Positions 8,559 to 17,687 of a DNA stretch of 64,000 bases are shown in pieces. The stretch is taken from contig JACKKY010000004.1 in NCBI GenBank assembly GCA_024236175.1, positions 198,501 to 262,500 of the forward strand, given 5' to 3'. The notes under the pieces are model-generated. The model was given only the letters and a program-made list of their open reading frames with translations, was not told the origin of the DNA and did not search any database. The position numbers were made by a program, and so were the translations under genes. Source of the stretch: Novosphingobium sp. (GTDB taxonomy: Bacteria; Pseudomonadota; Alphaproteobacteria; Sphingomonadales; Sphingomonadaceae). Numbering within the stretch: the first letter of the stretch is position 1; each line of letters opens with the position of its first letter.

Positions 8559-9920
8559 CTACTCGAATTCCCTGATGACCTGGGTCAGCGATTCCCTCGC
8601 GTCGCCGAACAGCATCCGGGTGTTCTCCTTGAAGAACAGCGGATTGTCGATGCCGGCGAAGCCCGATGCCATCGAACGCTTGAGCACGAACACCGTGTGC
8701 GCCTGATCCGCGCTGATGATCGGCATGCCGTAGATCGGGCTGTCTTCCACTTCCTTGGCGGCGGGGTTGACCACGTCGTTGGCGCCGATGACGATCGCGA
8801 CGTCGATCGTCGGCATGCGGGCGTTGATCTCGTCCATCTCCAGCAGCAGGTCGTAGGAGACGTCGGCCTCGGCCAGCAGCACGTTCATGTGCCCGGGCAT
8901 GCGGCCGGCGACCGGGTGGATGCCGTAGACGACCTCGCAGCCGTTCTCTTCCAGCAGCTCCTGCAATTCCTTGACCGCGTGCTGGGCCTGCGCGACCGCC
9001 ATGCCGTAGCCCGGGATGACGACGACACTGCTGGCCGCCTCGAGGATGTAGTAGGCGTCCTGCGGATCGATCGGATTGACTTCGCCCTCGATCGCGGTGC
9101 CGCCCGAACTGGCCGACCCGAAGCCGGAAAACAGCACGTTGGTCAGCGACCGGTTCATCGCCTTGCACATGATCTGCGTAAGGATGATGCCGCTGGCGCC
9201 GACCAGCGAGCCGGCGACGATCAGGATCATGTTGCCGATCGCAAAACCGGCGGCGCAGGCGGCGAGCCCGGAATAGGAATTGAGCAGCGATATTACCACC
9301 GGCATGTCAGCGCCGCCGATCGGGATGACCGCCATGATTCCGAAGACGAACGACAGGCCGATGAGCACGTAGAGCCAGGTATGGTCAGCCGGGTCCATGC
9401 AGAACATCGCCGCCGAAGCGAGGATCGCCAGGACCAGCGCTCCATTGACCACCTGCTGCCCGGTGAACAGCACCGGCTTGCCGCTGATCCGTTCCGACAG
9501 TTTGCCGTAGGCGACCATGCTGCCGGTGAAGGTCAGGCCGCCGATCAGGATCGACAGCGCCACGGTTATCAGCGTGAACAGGCCGAGCTGGTGCTCGTAC
9601 AGCGCCGCCCATCCGACCAACAGGCTGGCAAGGCCGCCGAACCCGTTGAACAGGGCGACCATCTCCGGCATCGCCGTCATGGCGACGAGGCGCGCGCCGA
9701 GCGCGCCGATCACCGCGCCGATCACTACGCCCAGCAATATCCACTGGAATTCGACGATCGCCTGGTCGAGCAGCGTGACGATCACCGCGATCAGCATGCC
9801 GATCGCGCTGATCATGTTGCCGCGCCGCGCGGTGGCGGCAGAGCTGAGCAGCTTGAGCCCGAATACGAACAGGGCCGCGGCGATGACGTAGGAAAGATTG
9901 ATCAGGAGGACGGTGCTCAC
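8559..9920 (-). CDS. pntB: Proton-translocating NAD(P)+ transhydrogenase, beta subunit
   Basis: A 453-residue protein whose first half is a run of about nine membrane helices and whose second half is the NADP(H)-binding domain III (IPGYGMAVAQAQ, HPVAGRMPGHMNVLLAEA, V-I-G-A-N-D-V-V-N-P-A). It forms the proton channel and NADP site of the enzyme that makes NADPH from NADH and NADP+ at the cost of the proton gradient. It overlaps the upstream subunit by 4 bp (9917-9920), so translation is coupled. Its placement beside oxygenase and SDR genes fits a demand for NADPH. Confidence 0.97.
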   Translation of the reverse strand: MSTVLLINLSYVIAAALFVFGLKLLSSAATARRGNMISAIGMLIAVIVTLLDQAIVEFQWILLGVVIGAVIGALGARLVAMTAMPEMVALFNGFGGLASLLVGWAALYEHQLGLFTLITVALSILIGGLTFTGSMVAYGKLSERISGKPVLFTGQQVVNGALVLAILASAAMFCMDPADHTWLYVLIGLSFVFGIMAVIPIGGADMPVVISLLNSYSGLAACAAGFAIGNMILIVAGSLVGASGIILTQIMCKAMNRSLTNVLFSGFGSASSGGTAIEGEVNPIDPQDAYYILEAASSVVVIPGYGMAVAQAQHAVKELQELLEENGCEVVYGIHPVAGRMPGHMNVLLAEADVSYDLLLEMDEINARMPTIDVAIVIGANDVVNPAAKEVEDSPIYGMPIISADQAHTVFVLKRSMASGFAGIDNPLFFKENTRMLFGDARESLTQVIREFE

Positions 9921-10204
9921 TTGCCGTCTCCCTTCTTCTTGAACATCGCAAGCATGCGGTCAGTCACGAGATAGCCGCCGACCACGTTGATCGTCGCCAG
10001 CGCGACCGCCGCCACGCCCAGGATGGTGGCGAGCTGCTCGAAACCGCCGCCGGCGGAACTGAGCGCGCCGACAAGGGTGATTCCGGAAATCGCGTTGGAG
10101 CCGGACATCAGCGGCGTGTGCAGCGTCGATGGAACCTTGTTGATCAGCTCGAAGCCGAGGAAGATCGAAAGCATCAGGATAAATGTCAGAAATACTGCTT
10201 CCAT
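9917..10204 (-). CDS. pntAB: NAD(P)+ transhydrogenase, small membrane alpha-2 subunit
   Basis: A 95-residue protein with about three membrane helices. It corresponds to the membrane C-terminus of the E. coli PntA chain, made as a separate polypeptide here and in many alphaproteobacteria. Typical stretches are L-G-F-E-L-I-N-K-V-P-S-T-L-H-T-P-L-M-S-G and G-G-Y-L-V-T-D-R-M-L. It lies one base after pntAA and overlaps pntB by 4 bp, so all three are one operon. Confidence 0.95.
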   Translation of the reverse strand: MEAVFLTFILMLSIFLGFELINKVPSTLHTPLMSGSNAISGITLVGALSSAGGGFEQLATILGVAAVALATINVVGGYLVTDRMLAMFKKKGDGK

Positions 10205-10205
10205 C

Positions 10206-11348
10206 TTAGCCCTCCCTGGCGCGATGCTGCTTGATGGTTTCGTTCACGATCGCACCGTCATGGGTGATCACGCAGCCCTTGAGAATCTCGTCTTCGAGAT
10301 TGAGCTGGAATTGCTTGGCGTCCTTGTCCCAGAATTCCTCGACAAGGTTGAACAGGTTGGCCGAATACATCTGGCTGGCGTCGCGCGGCACGAAGTTCGA
10401 CCAGTTGCCGTCGCCGATGATGGTGACGCCGCCGACCTGCACGGTCTGGCCGGCGACCGAGCCTTCGACATTGCCGCCCGTCTCTGCGGCCATGTCGACG
10501 ATCACGCTGCCGGGGCGCATCGCCGCGACGGTCTCCGCGCTGACCAGCACCGGAGGCTTGCGGCCGAACACCTGGGCGGTGGTGATGACGATGTCGGATT
10601 CGGCGATCTGCCTGGCCTGGCCCTGCTTCTGGATTTCGAGCTGCTCGGGCGTCAGCTGGACGGCATAGCCATCCTTGGTCGAGCCGGTCTCACCCAGGTC
10701 GATTTCCAGGAACTTGCCGCCCAGCGAGCGGACCTGCTCGGCGACTTCGCTGCGGGTGTCGAACGCGACGACCTTGGCGCCCAGCCGCTTTGCCGTGGCG
10801 ATGGCCTGCAGGCCGGCAACGCCGGCGCCGATAATGAAGACGCTGGCTGGCTTCAGCGTGCCTGCCGGAGTCATCATCATCGGGAAAATGGCCGGCACCG
10901 CCGTGGCCGCCTTCAGCACCATCACATAGCCCGCGAGGCTGCCCTGCGAGCTGAGCGCATCCATCTTCTGGGCCCGGGTGCTGCGCGGGATCATCTCCAT
11001 GCTGATCGCGCTCACGCCCTGACGGCACAGCGCGTCGATCAACTCCGGCTCGTTGAAGGGATCGAGATAGCTGACATGGACCGCGCCGGAGCGCAGCTGG
11101 CCGATGTCATCCAGCGAGGGCTTGGTCAGCCGCAGGACGATATCGGCCTGTTTCAGGACATCGGAACGGTCGGTACAGACCTTCGCCTCTACCGCTTCGT
11201 AGTCGCTGTCGGATACGCCTGTCGCCTGGCCGCAGCCGGTTTCCACCAGCACTTCCGCGCCGAGCCGGACCAGCTTCTTCGCATCCGCCGGTATCAGCGC
11301 CGCGCGATTCTCGCCCGGGTTCAACTCTCTGAGGACACCGATCTTCAT
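10206..11348 (-). CDS. pntAA: NAD(P)+ transhydrogenase, soluble alpha-1 subunit
   Basis: A 380-residue NAD(H)-binding domain I of the transhydrogenase. It opens MKIGVLRELNPGENR, related to alanine dehydrogenase, and carries the Rossmann motif V-F-I-I-G-A-G-V-A-G-L-Q-A. It delivers hydride from NADH to the PntB domain III. It is the first gene of the pntAA-pntAB-pntB operon. The 187 bp upstream, to the LysR gene at 11536, hold the likely promoter, although the next gene is on the same strand and could also contribute read-through. Confidence 0.96.
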   Translation of the reverse strand: MKIGVLRELNPGENRAALIPADAKKLVRLGAEVLVETGCGQATGVSDSDYEAVEAKVCTDRSDVLKQADIVLRLTKPSLDDIGQLRSGAVHVSYLDPFNEPELIDALCRQGVSAISMEMIPRSTRAQKMDALSSQGSLAGYVMVLKAATAVPAIFPMMMTPAGTLKPASVFIIGAGVAGLQAIATAKRLGAKVVAFDTRSEVAEQVRSLGGKFLEIDLGETGSTKDGYAVQLTPEQLEIQKQGQARQIAESDIVITTAQVFGRKPPVLVSAETVAAMRPGSVIVDMAAETGGNVEGSVAGQTVQVGGVTIIGDGNWSNFVPRDASQMYSANLFNLVEEFWDKDAKQFQLNLEDEILKGCVITHDGAIVNETIKQHRAREG

Positions 11349-11535
11349 CGCCTCTCCCGCATTCCTTTCATCGCATACTCATCGGTCCGGGACCGGAGGC
11401 CCCGCATAATACACAGTGTAACGGATTGCCCACCGAAACATCCTTCGCCCGGGCGATAGGTCAGGTCGCGCCGCAAAGCCATGCCTTGCAGCCGGCCCGG
11501 AGCGGAAAAACGGGGATGGCCCCTATCGCGGGTGT

Positions 11536-12414
11536 TCAGGCCATTTCGGCATCGGCGGCGATGGACCTGAGTTCCTCGACGACGATGGCGGCCGCGGGAG
11601 AGCGGGTCCGCCCCCGCCGGGAAAGGATGCAGATTTCATGCGGCCCGAGGTTGAGACCCGTCACCTTGATCGGCACGATCAGGCCTTCGGCGATCTCGCG
11701 CCCGACGAATGCAGGGGACGAGAACCACGCGCAGTCCGTCTCCAGAACCACTTCGCGAAGGATATGGAAATTGTCGCAATCCAGGCTGCCGCCCTCTGCA
11801 GTGACTCCCACGGGCGTGCGATCCGTGGCGCTTGCGATCGGGTAGCGTCCGAGGTCTTCCAGCGTCACCTTTTCCATCGACGCGAGCGGATGCCCGGCGC
11901 GGACCATGACCGCCATCCTGATCCGGCTGAGGCTTTCGCTGTCCACGCCCGGAACCTCCCCGAAATACAGTGCGCTGCCGACGATCAGCTCGATCGAGTC
12001 TTCCAGCAGTTCGGCAAGCAACTGGTGGCTGAGCCCGATGGATGCGTGGATCTGCAGCCCGGGACGACTGCGGAACAGCGACTTGCCGAGCCGGGGCAGC
12101 AGGACGCTCGCCATCAGCGGCCCCAGCCCCAGGTCGACCTTGCCCGCCTCACCCATGCTGTACGATCGCAGGTTCCGCTCCAGGTCTCCCGCCGACGACA
12201 AAATTGCCTGCGCCTGCTCCACGACCTGCTTCCCGGGCGGCGTCACGGTAACTCCGCCCCGCCCCCTGTCGAACAGCCGCACACCGTACTGGGCCTCGAA
12301 CGAGGCTATGCTCCGGCTGAGCGCAGGCTGGGTGATATGCAGGTCCTCGGCCGCGCGCGAGAAGCTCTTCTTCCTGGCCACCGCAACGATATTCCGCAGC
12401 CGCGCAAAGTCCAT
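11536..12414 (-). CDS. LysR-type transcriptional regulator
   Basis: A 292-residue LysR protein with the N-terminal winged helix-turn-helix (K-K-S-F-S-R-A-A-E-D-L-H-I-T-Q-P-A-L-S-R-S-I) and a C-terminal substrate-binding domain with the usual two lobes. It is divergent from the arylsulfatase gene, with 127 bp between the two starts. This is the classic LysR arrangement for controlling the neighbour and itself. The palindrome at 12450-12469 in that gap is a candidate site. The inducer is unknown; a sulfated compound or its product would fit the neighbour. Confidence 0.93.
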   Translation of the reverse strand: MDFARLRNIVAVARKKSFSRAAEDLHITQPALSRSIASFEAQYGVRLFDRGRGGVTVTPPGKQVVEQAQAILSSAGDLERNLRSYSMGEAGKVDLGLGPLMASVLLPRLGKSLFRSRPGLQIHASIGLSHQLLAELLEDSIELIVGSALYFGEVPGVDSESLSRIRMAVMVRAGHPLASMEKVTLEDLGRYPIASATDRTPVGVTAEGGSLDCDNFHILREVVLETDCAWFSSPAFVGREIAEGLIVPIKVTGLNLGPHEICILSRRGRTRSPAAAIVVEELRSIAADAEMA

Positions 12415-12449
12415 TTCAATTCCCCGCGTTTATTCAAGTATGATTTAAT

Positions 12450-12469
12450 ATGCATTGGACATCATGCAT
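12450..12469. promoter_or_regulatory. Inverted repeat between lysR and arylsulfatase genes, candidate LysR operator
   Basis: ATGCAT-N8-ATGCAT lies 36 bp from the regulator start and 73 bp from the sulfatase start, in an AT-richer stretch of the divergent promoter region. LysR proteins usually bind imperfect dyads in such gaps. The assignment is by position only. Confidence 0.4.
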
Positions 12470-12541
12470 GACCGGCTCCATCCTCTCGCGCAAGTCTGGA
12501 ATGAGCGCGGCCGAAACCGGCCGGCGCGTGCGGGAGATGGC

Positions 12542-14866
12542 ATGTCACGGATCGTTCAGGGTATTTCGGCAGCGGCGCTGGCAGGCGCCCTGATCGCAGG
12601 CGGCTCGGCCTTCGCACAGACCGCCCAGCCGGCGGCGAGCCCCGCGCCGGTGGAGGCAGCGCAGCCAGGCCAGCGGCAGGAGCAACGCCCCAACGTGCTG
12701 GTCTGGATGATGGACGATGTCGGCTATGCGCAGGTTTCCTGCTTCGGCGGCCTCGTGCCCACTCCGAACATCGATCGCGTGGCGCGCATGGGCCTGCGCT
12801 ACACCAACTACCACACCGCGCCGATCTGCTCCGCCGCCCGCGCGGCCTTCCTGTCCGGGCGCAATCCGCACAGCGTCAACATCGGCGCGCACGCGGTTAC
12901 CTCCTTTCCCGTTCGCGGCTATACCGGGCACATCCCCGCTTCGGCGGGTTCGCTGGCCGACAACCTGAAAGCCGGCGGCTACACGACTTTCGCGATCGGC
13001 AAGTGGGATCACATGCCGACGGCCCACATGACACCCGCCGGCCCCTTCAACCAGTGGCCGTCGGGCCAGGGCTTCGAGCGGTTCTACGGCTTCATCGCGG
13101 CGGATGCCGACAATTTCGCGCCGACGCTGCTGAGAGGCCATACGCCCGTCACCATACCCGACGAGAGCGACTATCACCTGAGCGCCGACATGGCCGACGA
13201 AGCGGTCGCGATGATCAACGGTCGGCGTAGCGTCGATCCGGCGCGGCCGTTCTTCCTCTACTGGGCGACAGGCGTGGCGCACGCTCCGCATCATGCGCCC
13301 GAGGATTGGCTCCAGCGTTTTCGCGGCAAGTTCGACATGGGCTGGGACAAGGCGCGCGAACAGATCCTGAAGAAGCAGATAGCAGAAGGAATCGTGCCCA
13401 AAGGCACCCGGCTCTCACCGCGCCCGGAGATGATCAAGGCGTGGGACGATCTCTCGGCCGAGGAGCAGAAGCTCTACGCAAGGCAGATGGAAGCCTTCGC
13501 CGCCTCGCTCGCCCATGCCGATGCGCAGTTCGGGCGAATCCTCGACGCGCTGGAGGAAAGCGGCGAGCTGGACAACACGATGATCGTCATCGTCTCGGAC
13601 AACGGCGCCAGCGCGGAAGGCGGCATCGACGGCCTGTTCAATGAGGCCGCGGTCACCGGCGGCTGGCCCGTGGGCGTCGACGGGAACATGAAATTCTACG
13701 ACGTGTGGGGCGGACCGGAAACATATCCGCACTACGCCAACGGCTGGGCGCTCGCCGGAGATACGCCCCTGCGCTACTGGAAACAGGTCGCCCACGAGGG
13801 CGGTTCGCGCGTCCCGCTGGTCGTCTCCTGGCCCAAGGGCATCGCCGCGCGCGGCGAAATGCGCCGCGACTTCACCCATGTCAGCGACATTGCGCCGACG
13901 ATCATGGACATGGCCGGCGTGCCGCTGGCCGATATGGTCAACAACGTGAAGCAGCAGCCCATGGAAGGGCACAGTTTCGCCGCGACGACGCACAAAGGCG
14001 GGCAGGCGGACAAGGACCGCGCTCAATATGTCGAACTGCTCGGCAACCGGGGCTTGTGGCAAGGCGACTGGTCACTGGTGGCGACGCATCGCATCAGGAC
14101 CTGGGCCTGGGGCACCCCGCAGACCTTCGACGAGCCCTGGGAACTCTACGACCTTTCGAAGGACCTGGGCCAGACGACCGACCTTGCCGCCAGATACCCC
14201 GAGCGGGTCGCGCAGATGGAGAAACTGTTCGACGAACAGGCCGCCAGATACAACGTCCGTCCCTATCACAACATGGAAGAAGCGGCGGCGCGCGGCATGG
14301 CCGAGGCGAAGCAGGATTTCATCAGCCGGCAGGGCAAGTGGCGGTACCCCGGACCGGTCAGCAACATCACCGGCCAGGAAGCGCCTCCGGTCAACATCCG
14401 TGGCTTTACCATGACCGCTCGGCTCGGCCTTGAAAGCGGTACGGAAACGGGTCCGCTGTTCGCCTACGGCGGGCAACTCGGCGGCATCGGCCTGTACCTC
14501 AAGGAGGGCAAGCCGGTCCTGATCATGAACGGCCTCGACGGTACGAGCGACAGCGTCATGGCCGACAAGGCGCTGGCGGCGGGATCGCATGCCATCGAGC
14601 TGAAGCTTGCCAGGGGCAGGACAGCAGAGGACGGCACGGGCGAATACCGGGTGACCATCAGTTCGGGCGATACCGTGCTGGTCGACCGGCCGATGCGCTT
14701 CAGGATGGCGCAGTACTTCGGATTGCCCGCCACCTTCGGCGTGGGCGAGGATGAAGGCTCGCCCGTCATGAAGGGCTATCGCGCCGGTGTGCCCTTCCCC
14801 GGCAGGATCAGCGACGTGGTTTTCGATTTTTCCGCCACCGGCCCGGGTGCGACGGAACTGCACTGA
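12542..14866 (+). CDS. Secreted arylsulfatase (formylglycine type)
   Basis: A 774-residue alkaline-phosphatase-fold sulfatase. A signal peptide ends near A-F-A-Q (residues 1-26), so it acts in the periplasm or outside. The metal-binding M-M-D-D is at residues 57-60, and the C-S-A-A-R signature at 96-100 provides the Cys that is converted to formylglycine. An N-S/T-D-N-G motif (V-S-D-N-G-A-S-A-E-G) and G-K-W are also present. A beta-rich C-terminal extension of about 200 residues follows the catalytic part. The frame runs further upstream, but the ATG at 12542 starts the signal peptide. It hydrolyses sulfate esters. Two sulfotransferase genes within 18 kb make sulfate ester chemistry a theme of this region. 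Confidence 0.92.
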   Translation: MSRIVQGISAAALAGALIAGGSAFAQTAQPAASPAPVEAAQPGQRQEQRPNVLVWMMDDVGYAQVSCFGGLVPTPNIDRVARMGLRYTNYHTAPICSAARAAFLSGRNPHSVNIGAHAVTSFPVRGYTGHIPASAGSLADNLKAGGYTTFAIGKWDHMPTAHMTPAGPFNQWPSGQGFERFYGFIAADADNFAPTLLRGHTPVTIPDESDYHLSADMADEAVAMINGRRSVDPARPFFLYWATGVAHAPHHAPEDWLQRFRGKFDMGWDKAREQILKKQIAEGIVPKGTRLSPRPEMIKAWDDLSAEEQKLYARQMEAFAASLAHADAQFGRILDALEESGELDNTMIVIVSDNGASAEGGIDGLFNEAAVTGGWPVGVDGNMKFYDVWGGPETYPHYANGWALAGDTPLRYWKQVAHEGGSRVPLVVSWPKGIAARGEMRRDFTHVSDIAPTIMDMAGVPLADMVNNVKQQPMEGHSFAATTHKGGQADKDRAQYVELLGNRGLWQGDWSLVATHRIRTWAWGTPQTFDEPWELYDLSKDLGQTTDLAARYPERVAQMEKLFDEQAARYNVRPYHNMEEAAARGMAEAKQDFISRQGKWRYPGPVSNITGQEAPPVNIRGFTMTARLGLESGTETGPLFAYGGQLGGIGLYLKEGKPVLIMNGLDGTSDSVMADKALAAGSHAIELKLARGRTAEDGTGEYRVTISSGDTVLVDRPMRFRMAQYFGLPATFGVGEDEGSPVMKGYRAGVPFPGRISDVVFDFSATGPGATELH

Positions 14867-15008
14867 CCCCGGGAAAGGCGGCGGTCTCAGCCTGCATCGG
14901 TCCGGCCGCCGCCATCCACGACAGGTTCAAACGACACGGTCTTCGCCGGTTCGAAAGCGAGCCCGACGCCGCGCGCAAGAACAGGCTTCGCTGCCAACTT
15001 GTTATCCG

Positions 15009-15023
15009 GAGACTATCTCCGTA
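15009..15023. promoter_or_regulatory. Operator site A: CGGAGACTATCTCCG, candidate TetR box
   Basis: A perfect 6-bp-arm palindrome with 3-nt centre, about 90 bp upstream of the DUF2332 gene. It belongs to a family of sites sharing CGGAG-N5-CTCCG flanked by A/T triplets (TAT/ATA). The other members lie upstream of genes at 18467/18674, 21247, 34389 and 35392. The site at the start of the TetR gene (35412) suggests that this regulator is the binder. Confidence 0.7.
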
Positions 15024-15113
15024 TAGCAAGCGGATCAAACGAGAGCCGGAAGTCCCGTCCGGCCGATCCGCCCCCGCCAACCAACGGGGGACCTGTGCGG
15101 AAGGAGCCTGTCG

Positions 15114-16241
15114 TTGAAGACCCAGGGTAGCGCGACGATTGCCGGGCCCGGTCCCGAACGCCTCGAGGCGGTCAGGTCGGCCTTCCTCAGCGGAGCCAGG
15201 ACTTACGGCGACCTCGGGTCCCCGCTCTATCGGGCGCTGTGCACCGCGGGCGCCGATGACGAGGCGTTGCTGGAAATCGCATCGCATGCCCAGCAGGGAG
15301 CGCAGCCGGCATTTCACCTGCTTGCATCGGTGCACTTCCTCCTGCTGGACGATCCGTCCCAGCCGCTCGCCCGGTTCTACGCAACGGTATCGGACGCACC
15401 CGCCCACCCCGACGGGGCCTTCGACCACTTCGCTGCATTCTGCCGGGCGCAGCGCGACGCGATCCTGGAGATCATGGCCACCCGCACGGTGCAGACCACC
15501 TATGTCGAGCGGTGCGGCATACTGCTGCCGCTGATCTCGGCTGTTGCGGAGGCTGCGGGAGAGCCGCTCGACCTGATCGAGATGGGCTGCAGCGCCGGCA
15601 TCCTCCTGACGCTCGACAAATACGCCTACGCGCTCGACGACGGGCGCACGCTCGGCTCGCCCGACGCGCCTTTCACCGTCGATTGCGTCGTGCGCGACGG
15701 ACCGCCAATCGCAATTCCGCAGATCGGCCGGCGCATCGGGCTCGATCTCAATCCGCTCGATGTCCGCGACGAGACCGAAAGGCAGTGGCTTGTCGCGCTG
15801 TCCCTTCCCGAGCTTCGCTACGAGCGCCGGAGGCTGCTTGCCGCGCTCGACACCGTGAGCGAATCGGGCATCGAATTGCGCAAGGGCGACGCGCTCGAAC
15901 TGATAGACGACGCGCTCGCGGATACACCGGGCCCGCTCTGCGTCTATCACTCGGCGTGCCTTTCCTACTGGCCTCAGGACGCGAGGGACGCGCTCGAGGA
16001 GAAGCTGAGGCAGGCCAGCCGAACACGCGACATCTACCGCGCCGGGATCGAAGCCCCCGCCGCCGCCTGCGCCTGGCACACGGGCTCATCCGGCAGCAAG
16101 GCGGGTACGCGCTCTCCCGCCGGTATCACCAGCGAACTTTCGCTGGCGCGATACCGCAACGGCAAGGCCGAGCACGCCGTCATCTCGCAGGGACCCATCT
16201 TCGGTCCCTTCGACTGGACCGGCTCGGCGCCCTGGTCCTGA
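15114..16241 (+). CDS. DUF2332 family protein
   Basis: A 375-residue protein matching the DUF2332 family in pattern: an N-terminal helical part with the conserved Y-x-x-L-G-S-P-L-Y-R-A-L, and a Rossmann-like centre (L-D-L-I-E-M-G-C-S-A-G-I-L-L-T-L-D) that resembles a methyltransferase SAM site. I see G-L-D-L-N-P-L-D and the aromatic end S-C-L-S-Y-W-P. The family has no established reaction. The start is a TTG with a strong GGAAGGAG ribosome site 7 nt upstream; no ATG fits. Operator site A lies upstream, and the MFS carrier follows, probably in the same transcript. Confidence 0.8.
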   Translation: MKTQGSATIAGPGPERLEAVRSAFLSGARTYGDLGSPLYRALCTAGADDEALLEIASHAQQGAQPAFHLLASVHFLLLDDPSQPLARFYATVSDAPAHPDGAFDHFAAFCRAQRDAILEIMATRTVQTTYVERCGILLPLISAVAEAAGEPLDLIEMGCSAGILLTLDKYAYALDDGRTLGSPDAPFTVDCVVRDGPPIAIPQIGRRIGLDLNPLDVRDETERQWLVALSLPELRYERRRLLAALDTVSESGIELRKGDALELIDDALADTPGPLCVYHSACLSYWPQDARDALEEKLRQASRTRDIYRAGIEAPAAACAWHTGSSGSKAGTRSPAGITSELSLARYRNGKAEHAVISQGPIFGPFDWTGSAPWS

Positions 16242-16264
16242 GCGGCGCAACGGAGAGACAGTCG

Positions 16265-16321
16265 ATGAGCGGGCTGAGGCAAGTGCGGGCGAGAGCCCAC
16301 CGGCGGGACTGCGCGGCATGA
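16265..16321 (+). CDS. Short leader ORF (18 aa) overlapping the MFS start
   Basis: An ATG with a GGAGAG ribosome site opens an 18-codon frame rich in Arg. Its TGA overlaps the ATG of the following MFS gene (ATGA). The MFS gene has no good ribosome site of its own, so this ORF may couple its translation to the DUF2332 gene upstream. It may also be only a spacing device; no product is known. Confidence 0.4.
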   Translation: MSGLRQVRARAHRRDCAA

Positions 16322-17673
16322 CGGCGAATGCGGAAACCGGCGCAGGACTTTCGGCCGAGGCCGACTACCCGCCGCGTCTGCAGGCATGGACGATGGTCCT
16401 GATCCTGCTGGTCCTCTACCTGATATCCGGCCTCGACAAGAACATCGTCGCCTTGCTGGCCGACGACATCGGCAAGCAGCTGGAGCTCACCGACCAGCAG
16501 CTCGGCCTGCTGCTGGGTCCGGCCTTCGCCATATCCTTCGCCTTCGGCGCACTTCCCTGGGGCTGGGCGATGGACCGCTTCGACCGCCGCAAGATCCTGG
16601 GCCTGGGCGTCGTGACCATGAGCCTGGGCACGATCTGCAGCGGCATCTCCAAGACCTTCCCGCAACTGCTGGTGTCCCGCACGATCGTCGGCGGAGGGGA
16701 ATCCGTGCTGATCCCCGGCAACCAGTCGATCATCACCGACATCTTCCCGCCCGAGCGCCTCGCCTTTCCCTTCGCCGTCTGTTCGATGGGCCTGAAACTG
16801 GGGGAAGGCATATCGTTCGCCGTGGGGGGGCTGCTGGTAGCGGTCATCGCCCCTTCCGCCGTCCTGATGGTTCCGGTGATAGGCGACATGCACGGGTGGC
16901 AGGCGATCCTCGTGATCGTCGGCACCACCGGTTCACTGTTCGCGCTCAGCCTGCTGTTCGTGCAGCCGCCGCCTCGCCGTAACCTTGTCGGCGCCGGTGG
17001 CGGGGGTAGCGGCTATGGCCGGTACCTGCGCTACATGAAGGAGAACCCGCGCTTCTTCATCGGCACCCACCTGGGCGGCGCGCTGGGCGTTACCGTCAGC
17101 GCCATCGTCAACGCTTGGGGACCGGTCCATTTCATCCGCTCCCACGGGCTTGCCACGTCGGAAGTCGGCGTGTGGCTCGGCGCGGTGATGGTCGCCGGCC
17201 CGATCATCGGCCTGCCGATCCACGGCCTCGTGATCGACCGCCTGTTCCGCAAGGGCAAGCGCGACGTCCATGCGCGTTACCTGTCGATCATGTTCGCGGT
17301 CGCCGCCCTGCCGCTCGTCGCGGCGTTCCTCGTGACGGATTACCGGGTCGGCTTCGTCCTGCTGGCGGTGGGCAATACGCTGTTCGGCGTGTTCGGGATG
17401 CTGGGGCCGGTCGTGCTGCAGATGATGCTGCCCGGTCACCTTCGCGGCAAGGGCGCGGCGGTCCTCGCGCTCGTGACCGCGCTTGCCGGGATGTCCCTGG
17501 GGCCGGTGCTGGTGGCGACTATCAGCCAGACCATTCTGGGCGACGCCGCAAGTATCGGACTGGCGGCGGCGATCTGCATCGGGGTTTGCCTGCCAGCGGC
17601 CTCGGCGCTTTACGCCCTGGCGCTCAAGCCGATCTCGCAGTCCTACCGGAACGCGAATCCGCAAGCCGCCTGA
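16318..17673 (+). CDS. MFS transporter, 12-helix
   Basis: A 451-residue major facilitator with 12 predicted membrane helices. The loop 2-3 signature reads G-W-A-M-D-R-F-D-R-R-K, and an acidic-residue-containing first helix begins Y-L-I-S-G-L-D-K-N. The sequence resembles the spinster-like and anion/cation symporter groups common in sphingomonad catabolic clusters. It should move an organic substrate across the inner membrane. It lies 76 bp after the DUF2332 gene, is translationally linked to a short leader ORF, and is probably driven from operator site A. Confidence 0.88.
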   Translation: MTANAETGAGLSAEADYPPRLQAWTMVLILLVLYLISGLDKNIVALLADDIGKQLELTDQQLGLLLGPAFAISFAFGALPWGWAMDRFDRRKILGLGVVTMSLGTICSGISKTFPQLLVSRTIVGGGESVLIPGNQSIITDIFPPERLAFPFAVCSMGLKLGEGISFAVGGLLVAVIAPSAVLMVPVIGDMHGWQAILVIVGTTGSLFALSLLFVQPPPRRNLVGAGGGGSGYGRYLRYMKENPRFFIGTHLGGALGVTVSAIVNAWGPVHFIRSHGLATSEVGVWLGAVMVAGPIIGLPIHGLVIDRLFRKGKRDVHARYLSIMFAVAALPLVAAFLVTDYRVGFVLLAVGNTLFGVFGMLGPVVLQMMLPGHLRGKGAAVLALVTALAGMSLGPVLVATISQTILGDAASIGLAAAICIGVCLPAASALYALALKPISQSYRNANPQAA

Positions 17674-17687
17674 TCGGCGCGAGCCCT

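Noticed and set aside
8697..11459. Long plus-strand frames over pntB and pntAA
   Set aside because: His/Arg/Asp-rich antisense translation; the pnt operon on the minus strand is unambiguous.
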